A stretch of 57,351 nucleotides of DNA from Mesorhizobium caraganae (lineage in GTDB: Bacteria; Pseudomonadota; Alphaproteobacteria; Rhizobiales; Rhizobiaceae): assembly GCF_016836705.1 (NCBI RefSeq), contig NZ_JAFCGY010000033.1, forward strand, positions 1 through 57,351. Direction: 5' to 3'. The notes below the pieces were generated by a model. It was not told where the DNA came from, searched no databases, and was given only the letters and a program-made list of their open reading frames with translations. A program made the translations under genes and the position numbers. Of this stretch, positions 7,588 to 15,381 are shown piece after piece (within the stretch, counting starts at the first letter, position 1; each line of letters begins with the position of its first letter).

Positions 7588-9429
7588 TCAGCCCGGCCGC
7601 TTCTTCGGCTTCTTGTTCTTCGGCGGTCCGGCCTTGTCGAATTTTGGCTTCCCGGCCCAAGGCTTTGCATCGCCAGCCGGGCGTTCCCGCTTCTCGAATT
7701 TCGGCTTGTGCGCAGTTTGCGGCGCCTCGAACGGGCGCTTGCCGCGATGCGGCTTCTTGTCGGGCTTGGGCGCCTGGTAGCCGGCGCGCGACAGGTCGGG
7801 CGTGCCGTCCAGGCGCTTCACAACGATGTTGCCCTGCAGCTTTTTGTCAGGGCCGATGGCGGCGAGGAAGCGGTCGGCCCAATCGGCCGCAATCTGCACG
7901 AAGGTTTCTTCCTGCTGCATCTTGATGGCGCCGATCTCGCGCTTGGAGATGTTGCCGGTGCGGCACAGCATCGGGATCAGCCAGCGCGGCTCGGCGTTCT
8001 GCCGCCGTCCGATCGACAGCGAGAACCAGACGCTGTCCCCGAAATCGTCGCGGCGGCTGGGCGCCTCATCCCGGCGTTCGAACTTTTCGCCCGCCGGTTT
8101 TTCACGCGATGGCGTGAACGGCGCTACGTCCATGAGATCCTCGGGCGCCGAGCGGCTGGCGCGGCACTGGCGCACGAAAGCGGCTGCCACCTGTTCGGCG
8201 CCGTGCTTGGCCAGAAGCGCGTCGATGAAGCCGCGCTCGTCATCGGCCACCGGCTCGTCGAAAGCCGGATCGGCAAGGATCCGCTCGTCGTCGCGCTTGA
8301 TGACGTCGTCGGCGGAGGGCGGGCTCGCCCATGTTGCCTTCAGCCCCGCATTCTGCAGCAGCCGCTCGGTGCGCTTGCGGGCGCCGTTGGGCACGATCAG
8401 CGCGCTGACGCCCTTGCGTCCGGCACGACCGGTGCGGCCGCTGCGGTGCAGCAGCGTTTCCGGATTGGTCGGCAAATCCGCGTGGATGACCAGTTCGAGA
8501 TTGGGCAGGTCGATGCCGCGCGCGGCGACATCCGTTGCGATGCAGACCTTGGCGCGGCCGTCGCGCATCGCCTGCAGTGCATGGCTGCGCTCGTTCTGGC
8601 TGAGCTCACCCGACAGCGCCACGACGGAAAAATTGCGGTTGTTGAAGCGCGCGGTCAGATGGTTGACGGCGGCGCGGGTGTTGCAGAACACCAGCGCGTT
8701 CTTCGCCTCGTAGAAGCGCAGCACATTGATGATGGCGTTCTCGCGGTCGGGGTAGGCGACATTCAGCGCCCGGTACTCGATGTCGAGATGCTGCTTTTCC
8801 TCGCCTCCGGCCGAGATGCGCACGGCATCGCGCTGATAGCCCTGCGCCAGCGTGGCGATCGAGCGCGGCACGGTGGCCGAAAACATCAGCGTGCGGCGCT
8901 GGGCAGGTGCTGCGTCGAGGATGAATTCGAGGTCTTCGCGAAAGCCGAGATCGAGCATCTCGTCGGCTTCGTCCAGCACCACGGCCTTCAGCGCCGACAT
9001 GTCGAGCGAATTGCGGGTGATGTGGTCGCGCAGCCGGCCGGGCGTGCCGACGACGATATGGGCACCACGCTCCAGCACGCGCCGCTCGGAGCGCATGTCC
9101 ATGCCGCCGACGCAGGAGGCGACAGTCGCGCCGGTCGGCGCGTAGAGCCATTGCAGCTCGCGCGTGACTTGCAAGGCCAGCTCGCGGGTCGGCGCCACCG
9201 CCAATGCCAAAGGCACGCCAGCCGGGCCAAAGCGCTCGGCGCCTCCAAGCAGCGTCGGCGCCAATGCCAGGCCGAAGGCGACGGTCTTGCCGGAGCCGGT
9301 CTGCGCCGACACCAGAGCGTCGGCCTCGCCGAGCTCGAGCACCGCCTTCTGCACCGGCGTCAGCTCGACATAGCCACGTTTTTCCAGCGCCTCTGCCAGC
9401 GCAGGAACGATACCTTCGAAATTGGACAT
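7588..9429 (-). CDS. DEAD-box ATP-dependent RNA helicase with DbpA-type RNA-binding tail
   Basis: A 613-residue helicase. Visible motifs in order: Q motif ELTPVQ, Walker A AQTGSGKT, Ia PTRELALQV, GTPGRLRDH, DEAD at about residue 155, SAT, then domain 2 with CNTRAAVNHL, ATDVAARGID and HRSGRTGRAG. Residues about 475-560 (VWFSLSIGRRQNAEPRWLIP, GNIVVKRLDGTPDLS) fit a DbpA/CsdA RNA-binding module, and the last 50 residues are Lys/Pro-rich. Such proteins act in ribosome assembly or RNA decay in the cytoplasm. Closest bacterial analogues are DbpA and DeaD; which one cannot be settled here. Confidence 0.93.
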   Translation of the reverse strand: MSNFEGIVPALAEALEKRGYVELTPVQKAVLELGEADALVSAQTGSGKTVAFGLALAPTLLGGAERFGPAGVPLALAVAPTRELALQVTRELQWLYAPTGATVASCVGGMDMRSERRVLERGAHIVVGTPGRLRDHITRNSLDMSALKAVVLDEADEMLDLGFREDLEFILDAAPAQRRTLMFSATVPRSIATLAQGYQRDAVRISAGGEEKQHLDIEYRALNVAYPDRENAIINVLRFYEAKNALVFCNTRAAVNHLTARFNNRNFSVVALSGELSQNERSHALQAMRDGRAKVCIATDVAARGIDLPNLELVIHADLPTNPETLLHRSGRTGRAGRKGVSALIVPNGARKRTERLLQNAGLKATWASPPSADDVIKRDDERILADPAFDEPVADDERGFIDALLAKHGAEQVAAAFVRQCRASRSAPEDLMDVAPFTPSREKPAGEKFERRDEAPSRRDDFGDSVWFSLSIGRRQNAEPRWLIPMLCRTGNISKREIGAIKMQQEETFVQIAADWADRFLAAIGPDKKLQGNIVVKRLDGTPDLSRAGYQAPKPDKKPHRGKRPFEAPQTAHKPKFEKRERPAGDAKPWAGKPKFDKAGPPKNKKPKKRPG

Positions 9430-9551
9430 GTTACTCTTTCGGAATTCGGCCGCCTACGGGCGGCAACGCCGGCTCATGCACACGCCAGCCCAAGCATTTC
9501 TCGGGCGTTCCTACTTCCTGCGGCCGCCATTGTACAGAGCAGGCGGCACAG

Positions 9552-9648
9552 CGCTGTCGATTGGCGAAATCGTTGGTTCGAGCGCCCCTCTCCCCGTCAC
9601 TATACGGGGAGAGGATGCCGGCAGGCAGGTGAGGGGCAGCGCCAACGG
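9552..9648 (-). repeat. REP-type palindromic repeat, right flank of helicase gene
   Basis: Near-exact inverted copy of 7381-7476. CGCTGTCGATTGGCGAAATC matches the complement of 7457-7476 at 19 of 20 bases, then the CCTCTCCCCGT hairpin and GCCGGCAGGCAGGTGAGGGG follow. The helicase gene is thus bracketed by inverted repeats of about 97 bp. Confidence 0.8.
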
Positions 9649-9716
9649 TGATGGGTAAGCCGGGAGCAAGGCTTCAGGCCCTTACTTCCGGATGAGCTAA
9701 CCGTCGAAGTCAGCGC

Positions 9717-9775
9717 CGCCCCTCATCCGCCCGTCGGGCACCTTCTCCCCGTAGAGTGACGGGGAGAAGGGACGG
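9717..9775 (+). repeat. REP-type palindromic repeat
   Basis: CCTTCTCCCCGT-AGAGTG-ACGGGGAGAAGG hairpin preceded by CGCCCCTCATCCGCCCGTCG. It is the same family as the copies beside the helicase gene. It lies in the 659-base gene-free stretch 9430-10088, in which I find only these repeats and the asd leader. Confidence 0.75.
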
Positions 9776-9876
9776 TCGCGCCGATTGACTCCTGACGCAA
9801 ACCGCGTAAAAGCCGGCATCGAACGGGATCATTTTCGATGCGCGGCCTTCTGATGGCGCTTCTTGCATTCGACTTC

Positions 9877-10052
9877 CCCGGCCACGTCAGTGGGGCCGGG
9901 CGCGTTCGCGCGTCTTACCGTTCAACCAAAACCGCATTCTTGGCCGATAAAACTGGCAAAACCACCACCAAAACGGTGTGATTCCCTTGGCCTAACCACC
10001 CTCTCCCGGGTCCGGCCCGGGGGACGGAACCCGCATTGGCCGGCGGGTTTTC
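9877..10052 (+). promoter_or_regulatory. Structured 5' leader of asd with terminator-like hairpin
   Basis: Three hairpins can be drawn ahead of asd: CCCGGCC/GGCCGGG (9877-9900), CCCGGG-TCCGG-CCCGGG (10005-10021) and AACCCGC/GCGGGTT (10028-10049), the last followed by TTTTC. The third has the form of a weak intrinsic terminator ending 37 bases before the start codon, so transcription attenuation is possible. It matches no riboswitch I recognise. Function is inference. Confidence 0.4.
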
Positions 10053-10088
10053 TCCAAAAACCAGGCGGAGAGGGACAGGAGATTTCGA

Positions 10089-11123
10089 ATGAGTTTCAAG
10101 GTTGCAGTAGTCGGCGCCACGGGCAATGTGGGTCGCGAAATGCTCAACATACTGGAAGAGCGCGGCTTTCCGGTAAGCGAAGTGGTGGCACTGGCCTCGC
10201 GGCGCAGCCAAGGCACCGAAGTGTCGTTCGGCGACCGGACGCTGAAGGTCAAGACGCTCGACCAGTATGATTTTTCCGACACCGACATCTGCATCATGTC
10301 GGCCGGCGGCAACGTCTCCAAGGAGTGGTCGCCGAAGATAGGCAAGCAGGGCTGCGTCGTCATCGATAATTCGTCGGCGTTCCGCTACGACCAGGACGTG
10401 CCGCTGATCGTGCCGGAAGTGAACCCGGACGCGATCTCGCTGTTTTCGCGCAAGAACATCATCGCCAACCCGAACTGCTCGACGGCGCAGCTGGTTGTGG
10501 CGCTGAAGCCGCTGCACGACTTCGCCACCATCAAGCGCGTCGTCGTCGCCACCTACCAGTCGGTGTCCGGCGCCGGCAAGGAAGGCATGGACGAGCTGTT
10601 CACGCAGACCCGCGCTGTGTTCGTCGCCGACCAGGTCGACGTCAAGAAGTTCACCAAGCGCATCGCCTTCAACGTCATTCCGCATATCGACGTCTTCCTC
10701 GATGACGGCTTCACCAAGGAAGAGTGGAAGATGGTTGCCGAGACCAAGAAGATGCTCGACCCCAAGATCAAGCTGACGGCGACCTGCGTGCGCGTGCCGG
10801 TGTTCATCGGCCATTCGGAAGCCGTCAACATCGAGTTTGAAAAGCCGATCACCGCCGACGAAGCGCGCGATATCCTGCGCGAAGCGCCGGGATGCCAGGT
10901 CTTGGACAAGCGCGAGGACGGCGGCTACATCACGCCGCTCGAATCCGCCGGCGAGGACGCCACCTTTATCTCGCGCATCCGTGAGGATTCGACCATCGAC
11001 AACGGCCTGTCGATGTGGATCGTCGCCGACAATCTGCGCAAGGGCGCGGCGCTCAATGCGGTTCAGATCGCCGAACTGCTGGTCGAGCGCGGCCTGATCC
11101 AGCCGAAGAAGAAGGCGGCCTGA
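10089..11123 (+). CDS. asd: Aspartate-semialdehyde dehydrogenase
   Basis: Asd (344 residues) reduces aspartyl phosphate to aspartate semialdehyde with NADPH, feeding lysine/diaminopimelate, threonine and methionine synthesis. The NADP loop GATGNVGREML is at residues 10-20, the active-site cysteine is in NPNCSTAQL (about residue 130), and the catalytic histidine lies in VPVFIGHSEAV. The start has ACAGGAG upstream. It is a single gene with its own hairpin-rich leader, and 123-bp repeat copy B follows it. dapF, in the same pathway, is at 51.5 kb. Confidence 0.97.
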   Translation: MSFKVAVVGATGNVGREMLNILEERGFPVSEVVALASRRSQGTEVSFGDRTLKVKTLDQYDFSDTDICIMSAGGNVSKEWSPKIGKQGCVVIDNSSAFRYDQDVPLIVPEVNPDAISLFSRKNIIANPNCSTAQLVVALKPLHDFATIKRVVVATYQSVSGAGKEGMDELFTQTRAVFVADQVDVKKFTKRIAFNVIPHIDVFLDDGFTKEEWKMVAETKKMLDPKIKLTATCVRVPVFIGHSEAVNIEFEKPITADEARDILREAPGCQVLDKREDGGYITPLESAGEDATFISRIREDSTIDNGLSMWIVADNLRKGAALNAVQIAELLVERGLIQPKKKAA

Positions 11124-11240
11124 CGGCGGTCTAGTTTTCGCTCACGGGCCGTATCGCCGCTGCCGCGGCGGGCCCTCCGCGGGGGCGCCGGAAAGCCGGC
11201 GGCCCGCAGTCGCGGGCTCGGCCTTCGGCCGGGCAGCCTC

Positions 11241-11363
11241 TTCCTTCTCCCCTTGTGGGGTCCGAAGGACGGGGCGAGACCCGCGGCTCGCCCCCGGGCG
11301 GTGGATCGGCGCGCAGCGCCGAGACGGTTGAGGGGTGTTCCAGCGGAGTGAGACGTTGGCGTT
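11241..11363 (-). repeat. 123-bp dispersed repeat, copy B (inverted)
   Basis: Reverse complement of 130-252 with one visible mismatch. It occupies most of the space between asd and the GNAT gene and ends only 7 bases before that gene's ATG, so it may supply or disrupt the local promoter. Confidence 0.85.
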
Positions 11364-11369
11364 CTCTTC

Positions 11370-11828
11370 ATGACTAGCACTCAGCCTACAGACATTATCC
11401 TGCGTCCCGCGGTTAGCCCCGACGCTGCTGCCATCGCCATTATCATGCGGGCAGCGCTTGGTTCGTTCGACTGGATGCCGGTCATCCACACGCCAGCCGA
11501 GGACCTTGCGTTCATCCGCGACATCGTGCTGCCGCGGCAGCAGGTGACGGTCGCCGAGGTCGACAAGGCAATTGTCGGCTTCATTGCCGTCAGCGGCGAT
11601 TGGGTGGAGCAGCTTTATCTCGACCCGGACTGGACGGGCCGAGGCATCGGCAGCCGGCTGCTGACGCAAGCGACCGCCGCGCTGCCCGTGATGAAACTAC
11701 ACTGCTTCCAGTCCAACACCGGCGCCCGACGCTTCTACGAGCGCCACGGCTTCCGTGCAGAGTCGTTTGGCGACGGCACCACCAACGAGGAAGGCCTGCC
11801 GGACATTCTTTACGTTCGTCGGGCCTGA
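11370..11828 (+). CDS. GNAT-family N-acetyltransferase
   Basis: A 152-residue GNAT enzyme. LRPAVSPDAAAIAIIM is the usual N-terminus, LYLDPDWTGRGIGSRLLTQ holds the acetyl-CoA loop (GRGIGSRL) and RRFYERHGFRAE the C-terminal motif. The substrate is unknown. There is no good SD before the ATG: the upstream bases are the end of the dispersed repeat (GGCGTTCTCTTC). A leaderless or weakly translated message is possible. It ends 4 bases before the stop of the convergent ACT-domain gene. Confidence 0.83.
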   Translation: MTSTQPTDIILRPAVSPDAAAIAIIMRAALGSFDWMPVIHTPAEDLAFIRDIVLPRQQVTVAEVDKAIVGFIAVSGDWVEQLYLDPDWTGRGIGSRLLTQATAALPVMKLHCFQSNTGARRFYERHGFRAESFGDGTTNEEGLPDILYVRRA

Positions 11829-11832
11829 TAGC

Positions 11833-12240
11833 TCAGCCGGCGCTGTCCTTCGCCAACTGGCGCAACAACTCCATCGCTTCCTCGGCCCGGCCGGCGGGCA
11901 CGAACAGATGGTCGTGGTAAAAGGCCGAGACCGGATTGACGCCCATGCCGGCGGCGGCCAGGCGGGCGGTGATGGCGGCGAGGAAGCCGACGGCGTCCAG
12001 CGACGAATGGATGTTCAGCGTGATCATCCGGCAGCGGAACGAAGCGGCCAGCCCTGCGGCACGGGCGGCATCCTCGGTGAGGATCAACGTCAGGCCTTCG
12101 CGCTCGCGAAAAATCATCACCGAATCGAGACCTTCCGGCTGCGCAGCGCCGGGCGCCAAGGTGACGAACACATAAACGCCTGGCAGCAATTGCGGCGTCA
12201 TCGCCGCCAGCAGCTTTTTCAGGTCGGTCTCGCCCGTCAT
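11833..12240 (-). CDS. ACT-domain protein
   Basis: A 135-residue protein with two ACT-like halves. The first has MTPQLLPGVYVFVTL and LTLILTEDAARAAG; the second has LNIHSSLDAVGFLAAITARL and NPVSAFYHDHLFVP, in the form of the small stand-alone ACT proteins (DUF2241-like). ACT domains bind amino acids and regulate enzymes. No enzyme partner is adjacent, so its target is unknown. The start at 12240 (MTGETDLKKLL) fits better than 12267. Confidence 0.8.
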   Translation of the reverse strand: MTGETDLKKLLAAMTPQLLPGVYVFVTLAPGAAQPEGLDSVMIFREREGLTLILTEDAARAAGLAASFRCRMITLNIHSSLDAVGFLAAITARLAAAGMGVNPVSAFYHDHLFVPAGRAEEAMELLRQLAKDSAG

Positions 12241-12499
12241 TCGCTCGTCTCTCGCCCAGCCCATCAATAGCCGTCACTGGCGAACGCCGATAGTCTGAGC
12301 GGCACACGTTCCGTGATCTAAAGATGGAAGGACAGCACTCCCTCTGCCTGCCCGGCAGGCGGTGGAAAGAATCGGCGGAAAAACAAGACCTTGCCGTCCT
12401 TCAGATCAAAAAGAATCCCTGTCCTGTAGGATCGCTGCCTCATGCAGCGTCCTTGGTTCGAAGCCAGCAAACGGCTCAAATCACCTAGGAGGGAGCAGC

Positions 12500-12910
12500 A
12501 TGAGCATTTCTCAAACCACGCCCGTCTCGCCGGGCGCCTTGTGGACCGGCCGCGTGTTCAGCGGTCTCATCATCCTGTTCATGATCTTCGATGGCGTCAT
12601 CAAGCTGCCGCCGCTCGATGTCGTCACCCAGACCATGGTGCCGCTCGGCTGGCCGGGTGACGTCAATGTCGCGCGTATGCTCGGCATCATCGGGCTAATC
12701 TCGACGGCGCTCTACGCGCTGCCGCGCACCTCGGTGCTCGGCGCCATCCTGCTCACCGGCTATCTCGGCGGCGCCATCGCCACCAATATGCGCGTCGGCA
12801 GCCCGTTGTTCTCGCACACGCTGTTCGGCGTCTATCTCGGCATCATCCTGTGGGGCGGCCTGTATCTGCGCGACCCACGGGTGCGTGCCCTGATCCCGTT
12901 CAGCCGCTAA
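12500..12910 (+). CDS. DoxX-family membrane protein
   Basis: A 136-residue integral membrane protein with four predicted helices (VFSGLIILFMIFDGVIKL, MLGIIGLISTALYAL, VLGAILLTGYLGGAIAT and LFGVYLGIILWGGLYL). The YLGGAIATNMR segment is typical of DoxX-like proteins, which are linked to redox and stress responses. ATG at 12500 has AGGAGGG 7 bases upstream; the open frame extends further 5' without family sequence. An SRPBCC gene follows after 21 bases. Confidence 0.88.
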   Translation: MSISQTTPVSPGALWTGRVFSGLIILFMIFDGVIKLPPLDVVTQTMVPLGWPGDVNVARMLGIIGLISTALYALPRTSVLGAILLTGYLGGAIATNMRVGSPLFSHTLFGVYLGIILWGGLYLRDPRVRALIPFSR

Positions 12911-12931
12911 CCCACCAAGGAGGAGAAAAAG

Positions 12932-13459
12932 ATGCTCACCACCATCCTTATCGTCCTGGTCGTATTGATCGCCGCGTTGCTGATCTATGCCGCGACACGG
13001 CCGGCCGGTTTCACCGTCAGCCGCTCGACCAGCATCAAGGCGCCACCCGAGGCTATCTTTCCGTTGATCAACGATTTCAGGTGCTGGACCGTCTGGTCGC
13101 CCTACGAAAAGCTCGACCCGGACATGAAGCGTACGCTGTCCGGCACTGATGCCGGCAGGGGCGCCGCCTATGCCTGGGAAGGCAACAGCAAAGCCGGCAT
13201 CGGCCGCATGGGAATCACCAACTCGGTGCCGTCGTCGCTGGTGGCGCTGAAGCTCGACTTCGAAAAACCGTTCAAGGCCAACAACACCGTCGACTTCACC
13301 CTGAAGCCGGCCGGCAACGAAACGTCCGTCACCTGGGCCATGCATGGCCGCTACCCCTTCATCGCCAGGCTCATGGGCGTGTTCATGAATTTCGACAGGC
13401 TGGTCGGCAAGGATTTCGAGGCCGGGCTCGCCAGTTTGAAAAAGGCAGCTGAGAAGTAA
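12932..13459 (+). CDS. Membrane-anchored SRPBCC (polyketide-cyclase-like) protein
   Basis: A 175-residue protein. Residues 1-24 form a membrane helix (TTILIVLVVLIAALLIYAA). The rest is an SRPBCC domain starting FTVSRSTSIKAPPEAIFPLI, with the PWSPYEKLDPDM-like region (VWSPYEKLD) and a WAMHGRYPFIARLMGVF helix. It follows the DoxX gene with a strong SD (AAGGAGGAG), so the two form an operon. A role in handling a hydrophobic ligand at the membrane is plausible; no ligand is known. Confidence 0.87.
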   Translation: MLTTILIVLVVLIAALLIYAATRPAGFTVSRSTSIKAPPEAIFPLINDFRCWTVWSPYEKLDPDMKRTLSGTDAGRGAAYAWEGNSKAGIGRMGITNSVPSSLVALKLDFEKPFKANNTVDFTLKPAGNETSVTWAMHGRYPFIARLMGVFMNFDRLVGKDFEAGLASLKKAAEK

Positions 13460-13612
13460 AACCTCAGGAATTTCAATCGGCTCTGCGGCGATCAATACGA
13501 ATATGACCGGCGCAGATACCGCGATCTCCCCACCTCTTCGGGATCAAATTAGCCGTTTGGGAGTTTAAATCATGGCGGCGAGGACGGCGATCCGCGTGAG
13601 AGAGGAACGACA

Positions 13613-13876
13613 ATGAAAAAAGCGATTATCATTCTGGCGCTGGCGACCGCGCTCGGCGCGTGCTCGCAAACCGAAAAGGGTGCCGCGGTCGGCGGCCTCG
13701 GTGGCGCGGCGGTTGGCGCAGCCGTGGCAAATGATCCGGTTGAGGGCGCCGTTGTCGGTGGTGCCGTCGGCGCCGTGGCCGGCGCGCTGATCGGCCATGC
13801 CACCGAGAGCGGCCAGTGCCGTTATCGCGACCGTTATGGGCGCACCTACATCGCCCGTTGCCCACAAGGCTATTGA
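13613..13876 (+). CDS. Small glycine-zipper lipoprotein
   Basis: An 87-residue lipoprotein. Signal peptide MKKAIIILALATALGAC ends in the lipobox LGAC, so Cys17 is probably lipidated. Residues about 25-65 are a glycine zipper (AVGGLGGAAVGAAVA, VVGGAVGAVAGALIG), as in 17-kDa surface antigen/OmpA-like membrane proteins. It ends in a two-cysteine tail (CRYRDRYGRTYIARC). Expected location is the outer or inner membrane facing the periplasm. A 28-nt terminator hairpin follows 18 bases after the stop. Confidence 0.88.
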   Translation: MKKAIIILALATALGACSQTEKGAAVGGLGGAAVGAAVANDPVEGAVVGGAVGAVAGALIGHATESGQCRYRDRYGRTYIARCPQGY

Positions 13877-13891
13877 GCGGACGCTGATCCA

Positions 13892-13922
13892 AGCAAAACG
13901 GCGGGCACAGGCCCGCCGTTTT
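13892..13922. terminator. Intrinsic terminator (copy 1 of identical pair)
   Basis: AAAACGGCGGGC-ACAG-GCCCGCCGTTTT forms a strong hairpin with A and T tracts, so it can work on both strands. It serves the glycine-zipper gene (+) and the hydrolase gene (-). The 31-nt sequence AGC plus hairpin is repeated exactly at 14822-14852. Confidence 0.9.
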
Positions 13923-13931
13923 CGCGTGGTG

Positions 13932-14777
13932 CTACAACAGTTCCCGGATATATCTCCAAGCCTCCCGGCCCAGCCGGGCATCGGCATCATCGTTGCCGCC
14001 ATGCGCGTGCAATCTCGAGCGTGGCGTGTTCTCACCCGGCAGCAGAATCCGGTGGCCGGCGTCGGGCGCCGAAACGAGGCGGGTGACCTTTCCGGCGTCC
14101 TGGCGACGCCGAACGATCCGGTCGGCAAAATCCAGGGACGGCCACAGCGCGTCGTCGCCGCCCGCAACCAGCACGATCTCCGCTGAAATGGCCTCGACGG
14201 GAATGGCAGCCTTGGCCGCCTCATCGCTGAAGGTCTGCAAGGCACGCTGGAAAAGCCCCCGGTAGGACACCAGACCGTCGACATGCTCAGCGCTCCAATC
14301 GGGAATGCTCGGGACAAACGGCAAAGGAATCCCCTTGAGCGTCCATGACGATCGTTCCGGCCAGCTGATGCCGTCGCGGCCCGGCCCGATATTGCCCCAA
14401 ACGACCGATGTCGGGCTGATCGCAACCACGGCCTCGATGCGTGGATCGTGAACCGCCGCAAGCAGGGAGGCTTCGGCGCCTTTGGATGTCCCGATATAGA
14501 CGATGCGCCGGCAGCCCAGCCCGACAAGATAATCGGTTGCGGCGAAAAAGGTTTCGAGGGGGATCTCGCATATTCCCGGGATTTGGCCGTCGCCGCCAAA
14601 CCATTGGAGCGCGAGCGCGAATGCACCCTCATTGGCAAACAGCCGGGCGCGCGCGACGTCGACACGGCCGCTCGATCCGCTCAACACCACGACACCTGTC
14701 GTGGCGCCGGCGCATCGGAGCAGTCTGCCGGCAACATCGCCGGACAGGACTTCTTCGGCAACGGCCCGTTCGTCCAT
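13932..14777 (-). CDS. Alpha/beta hydrolase, BAAT/acyl-CoA thioester hydrolase-like
   Basis: A 281-residue alpha/beta-hydrolase. VVVLSGSSGRVDVARARLFA and ALQWFGGDGQIPG match the start of the BAAT_C group. The nucleophile elbow is GTSKGAEASL at about residue 96, the acid probably lies in VLVAGGDDALWPS and the histidine in SAPDAGHRILLPG. Members hydrolyse acyl-CoA thioesters or transfer acyl groups to amino acids, but the bacterial substrate is unknown. The gene is a lone unit boxed in by two identical terminators, which suggests separate transcription and possibly acquisition as a cassette. Confidence 0.85.
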   Translation of the reverse strand: MDERAVAEEVLSGDVAGRLLRCAGATTGVVVLSGSSGRVDVARARLFANEGAFALALQWFGGDGQIPGICEIPLETFFAATDYLVGLGCRRIVYIGTSKGAEASLLAAVHDPRIEAVVAISPTSVVWGNIGPGRDGISWPERSSWTLKGIPLPFVPSIPDWSAEHVDGLVSYRGLFQRALQTFSDEAAKAAIPVEAISAEIVLVAGGDDALWPSLDFADRIVRRRQDAGKVTRLVSAPDAGHRILLPGENTPRSRLHAHGGNDDADARLGREAWRYIRELL

Positions 14778-14821
14778 CTGACCTATCTGCCCGAATGCCC
14801 ATCATAGCATTGCGGGACAAT

Positions 14822-14852
14822 AGCAAAACGGCGGGCACAGGCCCGCCGTTTT
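14822..14852. terminator. Intrinsic terminator (copy 2 of identical pair), downstream of rpsP
   Basis: Same 31 nt as 13892-13922: AAAACGGCGGGC-ACAG-GCCCGCCGTTTT. It lies 22 bases after the rpsP stop on the minus strand and would end the ffh-chorismate mutase-rpsP transcript. Confidence 0.92.
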
Positions 14853-14874
14853 GTCGATGCGATGAAGCGAATGC

Positions 14875-15276
14875 TTATTCGGCGGTGGCGGCTTCCGCCT
14901 CGGCCGGGGCCGCGGCAGCGGCGGCAACGGCTGCTGCTGCGTCTTCCTGTGCCTTCTTCAGCAGAGCGGCGCGTTCCTGCGCCTTCTTGCCCGGCTCGGC
15001 CTTCTTCGGGTTGGAGCGGGCTTCGCGCTTGAGCAGGCCGGCCTCGTCGAGGAAGCGCAGGACGCGGTCGGTCGGCTGGGCGCCGTGCGACAGCCAATGC
15101 TTGACGCGGTCGGCGTCGACCTTGACGCGCTCGCCGTCCTTCGGCAGCAGCGGGTTCCACGAGCCGATCGACTCGATGAACCGGCCGTCGCGCGGCGAAC
15201 GGGCGTCGGCGATGACAACGTGGTAGTAAGGACGCTTCTTCGAGCCCGCACGGGCCAGTCTGATCTTCAGTGCCAT
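14875..15276 (-). CDS. rpsP: 30S ribosomal protein S16
   Basis: S16 is 133 residues here. The core MALKIRLARAGSKKRPYYH, then IVIADARSPRDGRFIE-like VIADARSPRDGRF and IGSWNPLLPKDG, is followed by an Ala/Glu/Lys-rich tail of about 45 residues (AAAVAAAAAAPAEAEAATAE). Tails of this kind are usual in Rhizobiales, while E. coli S16 has about 82 residues. Start 15276 has TTAGGAG upstream. It lies 105 bases after the chorismate mutase gene. In many bacteria rimM-trmD-rplS follow directly, but here they are 12 kb away. Confidence 0.96.
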   Translation of the reverse strand: MALKIRLARAGSKKRPYYHVVIADARSPRDGRFIESIGSWNPLLPKDGERVKVDADRVKHWLSHGAQPTDRVLRFLDEAGLLKREARSNPKKAEPGKKAQERAALLKKAQEDAAAAVAAAAAAPAEAEAATAE

Positions 15277-15381
15277 TTCATTTCTCCTAAAAGCTCTGAT
15301 TTCATTGATAGGGTGTGGCTGTTGTCTTGTGCAGGTCGTTATCCCAAAACCGCTGCGCACTTTTGGGCGACATGCACTTAC

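Noticed and set aside
7708..9651. 647-residue plus-strand frame opposite the helicase
   Set aside because: Antisense shadow; the minus strand has every DEAD-box motif.
9877..10052. SAM-II or other known riboswitch ahead of asd
   Set aside because: The conserved pseudoknot sequence of SAM-II was not found; only generic GC hairpins are visible.
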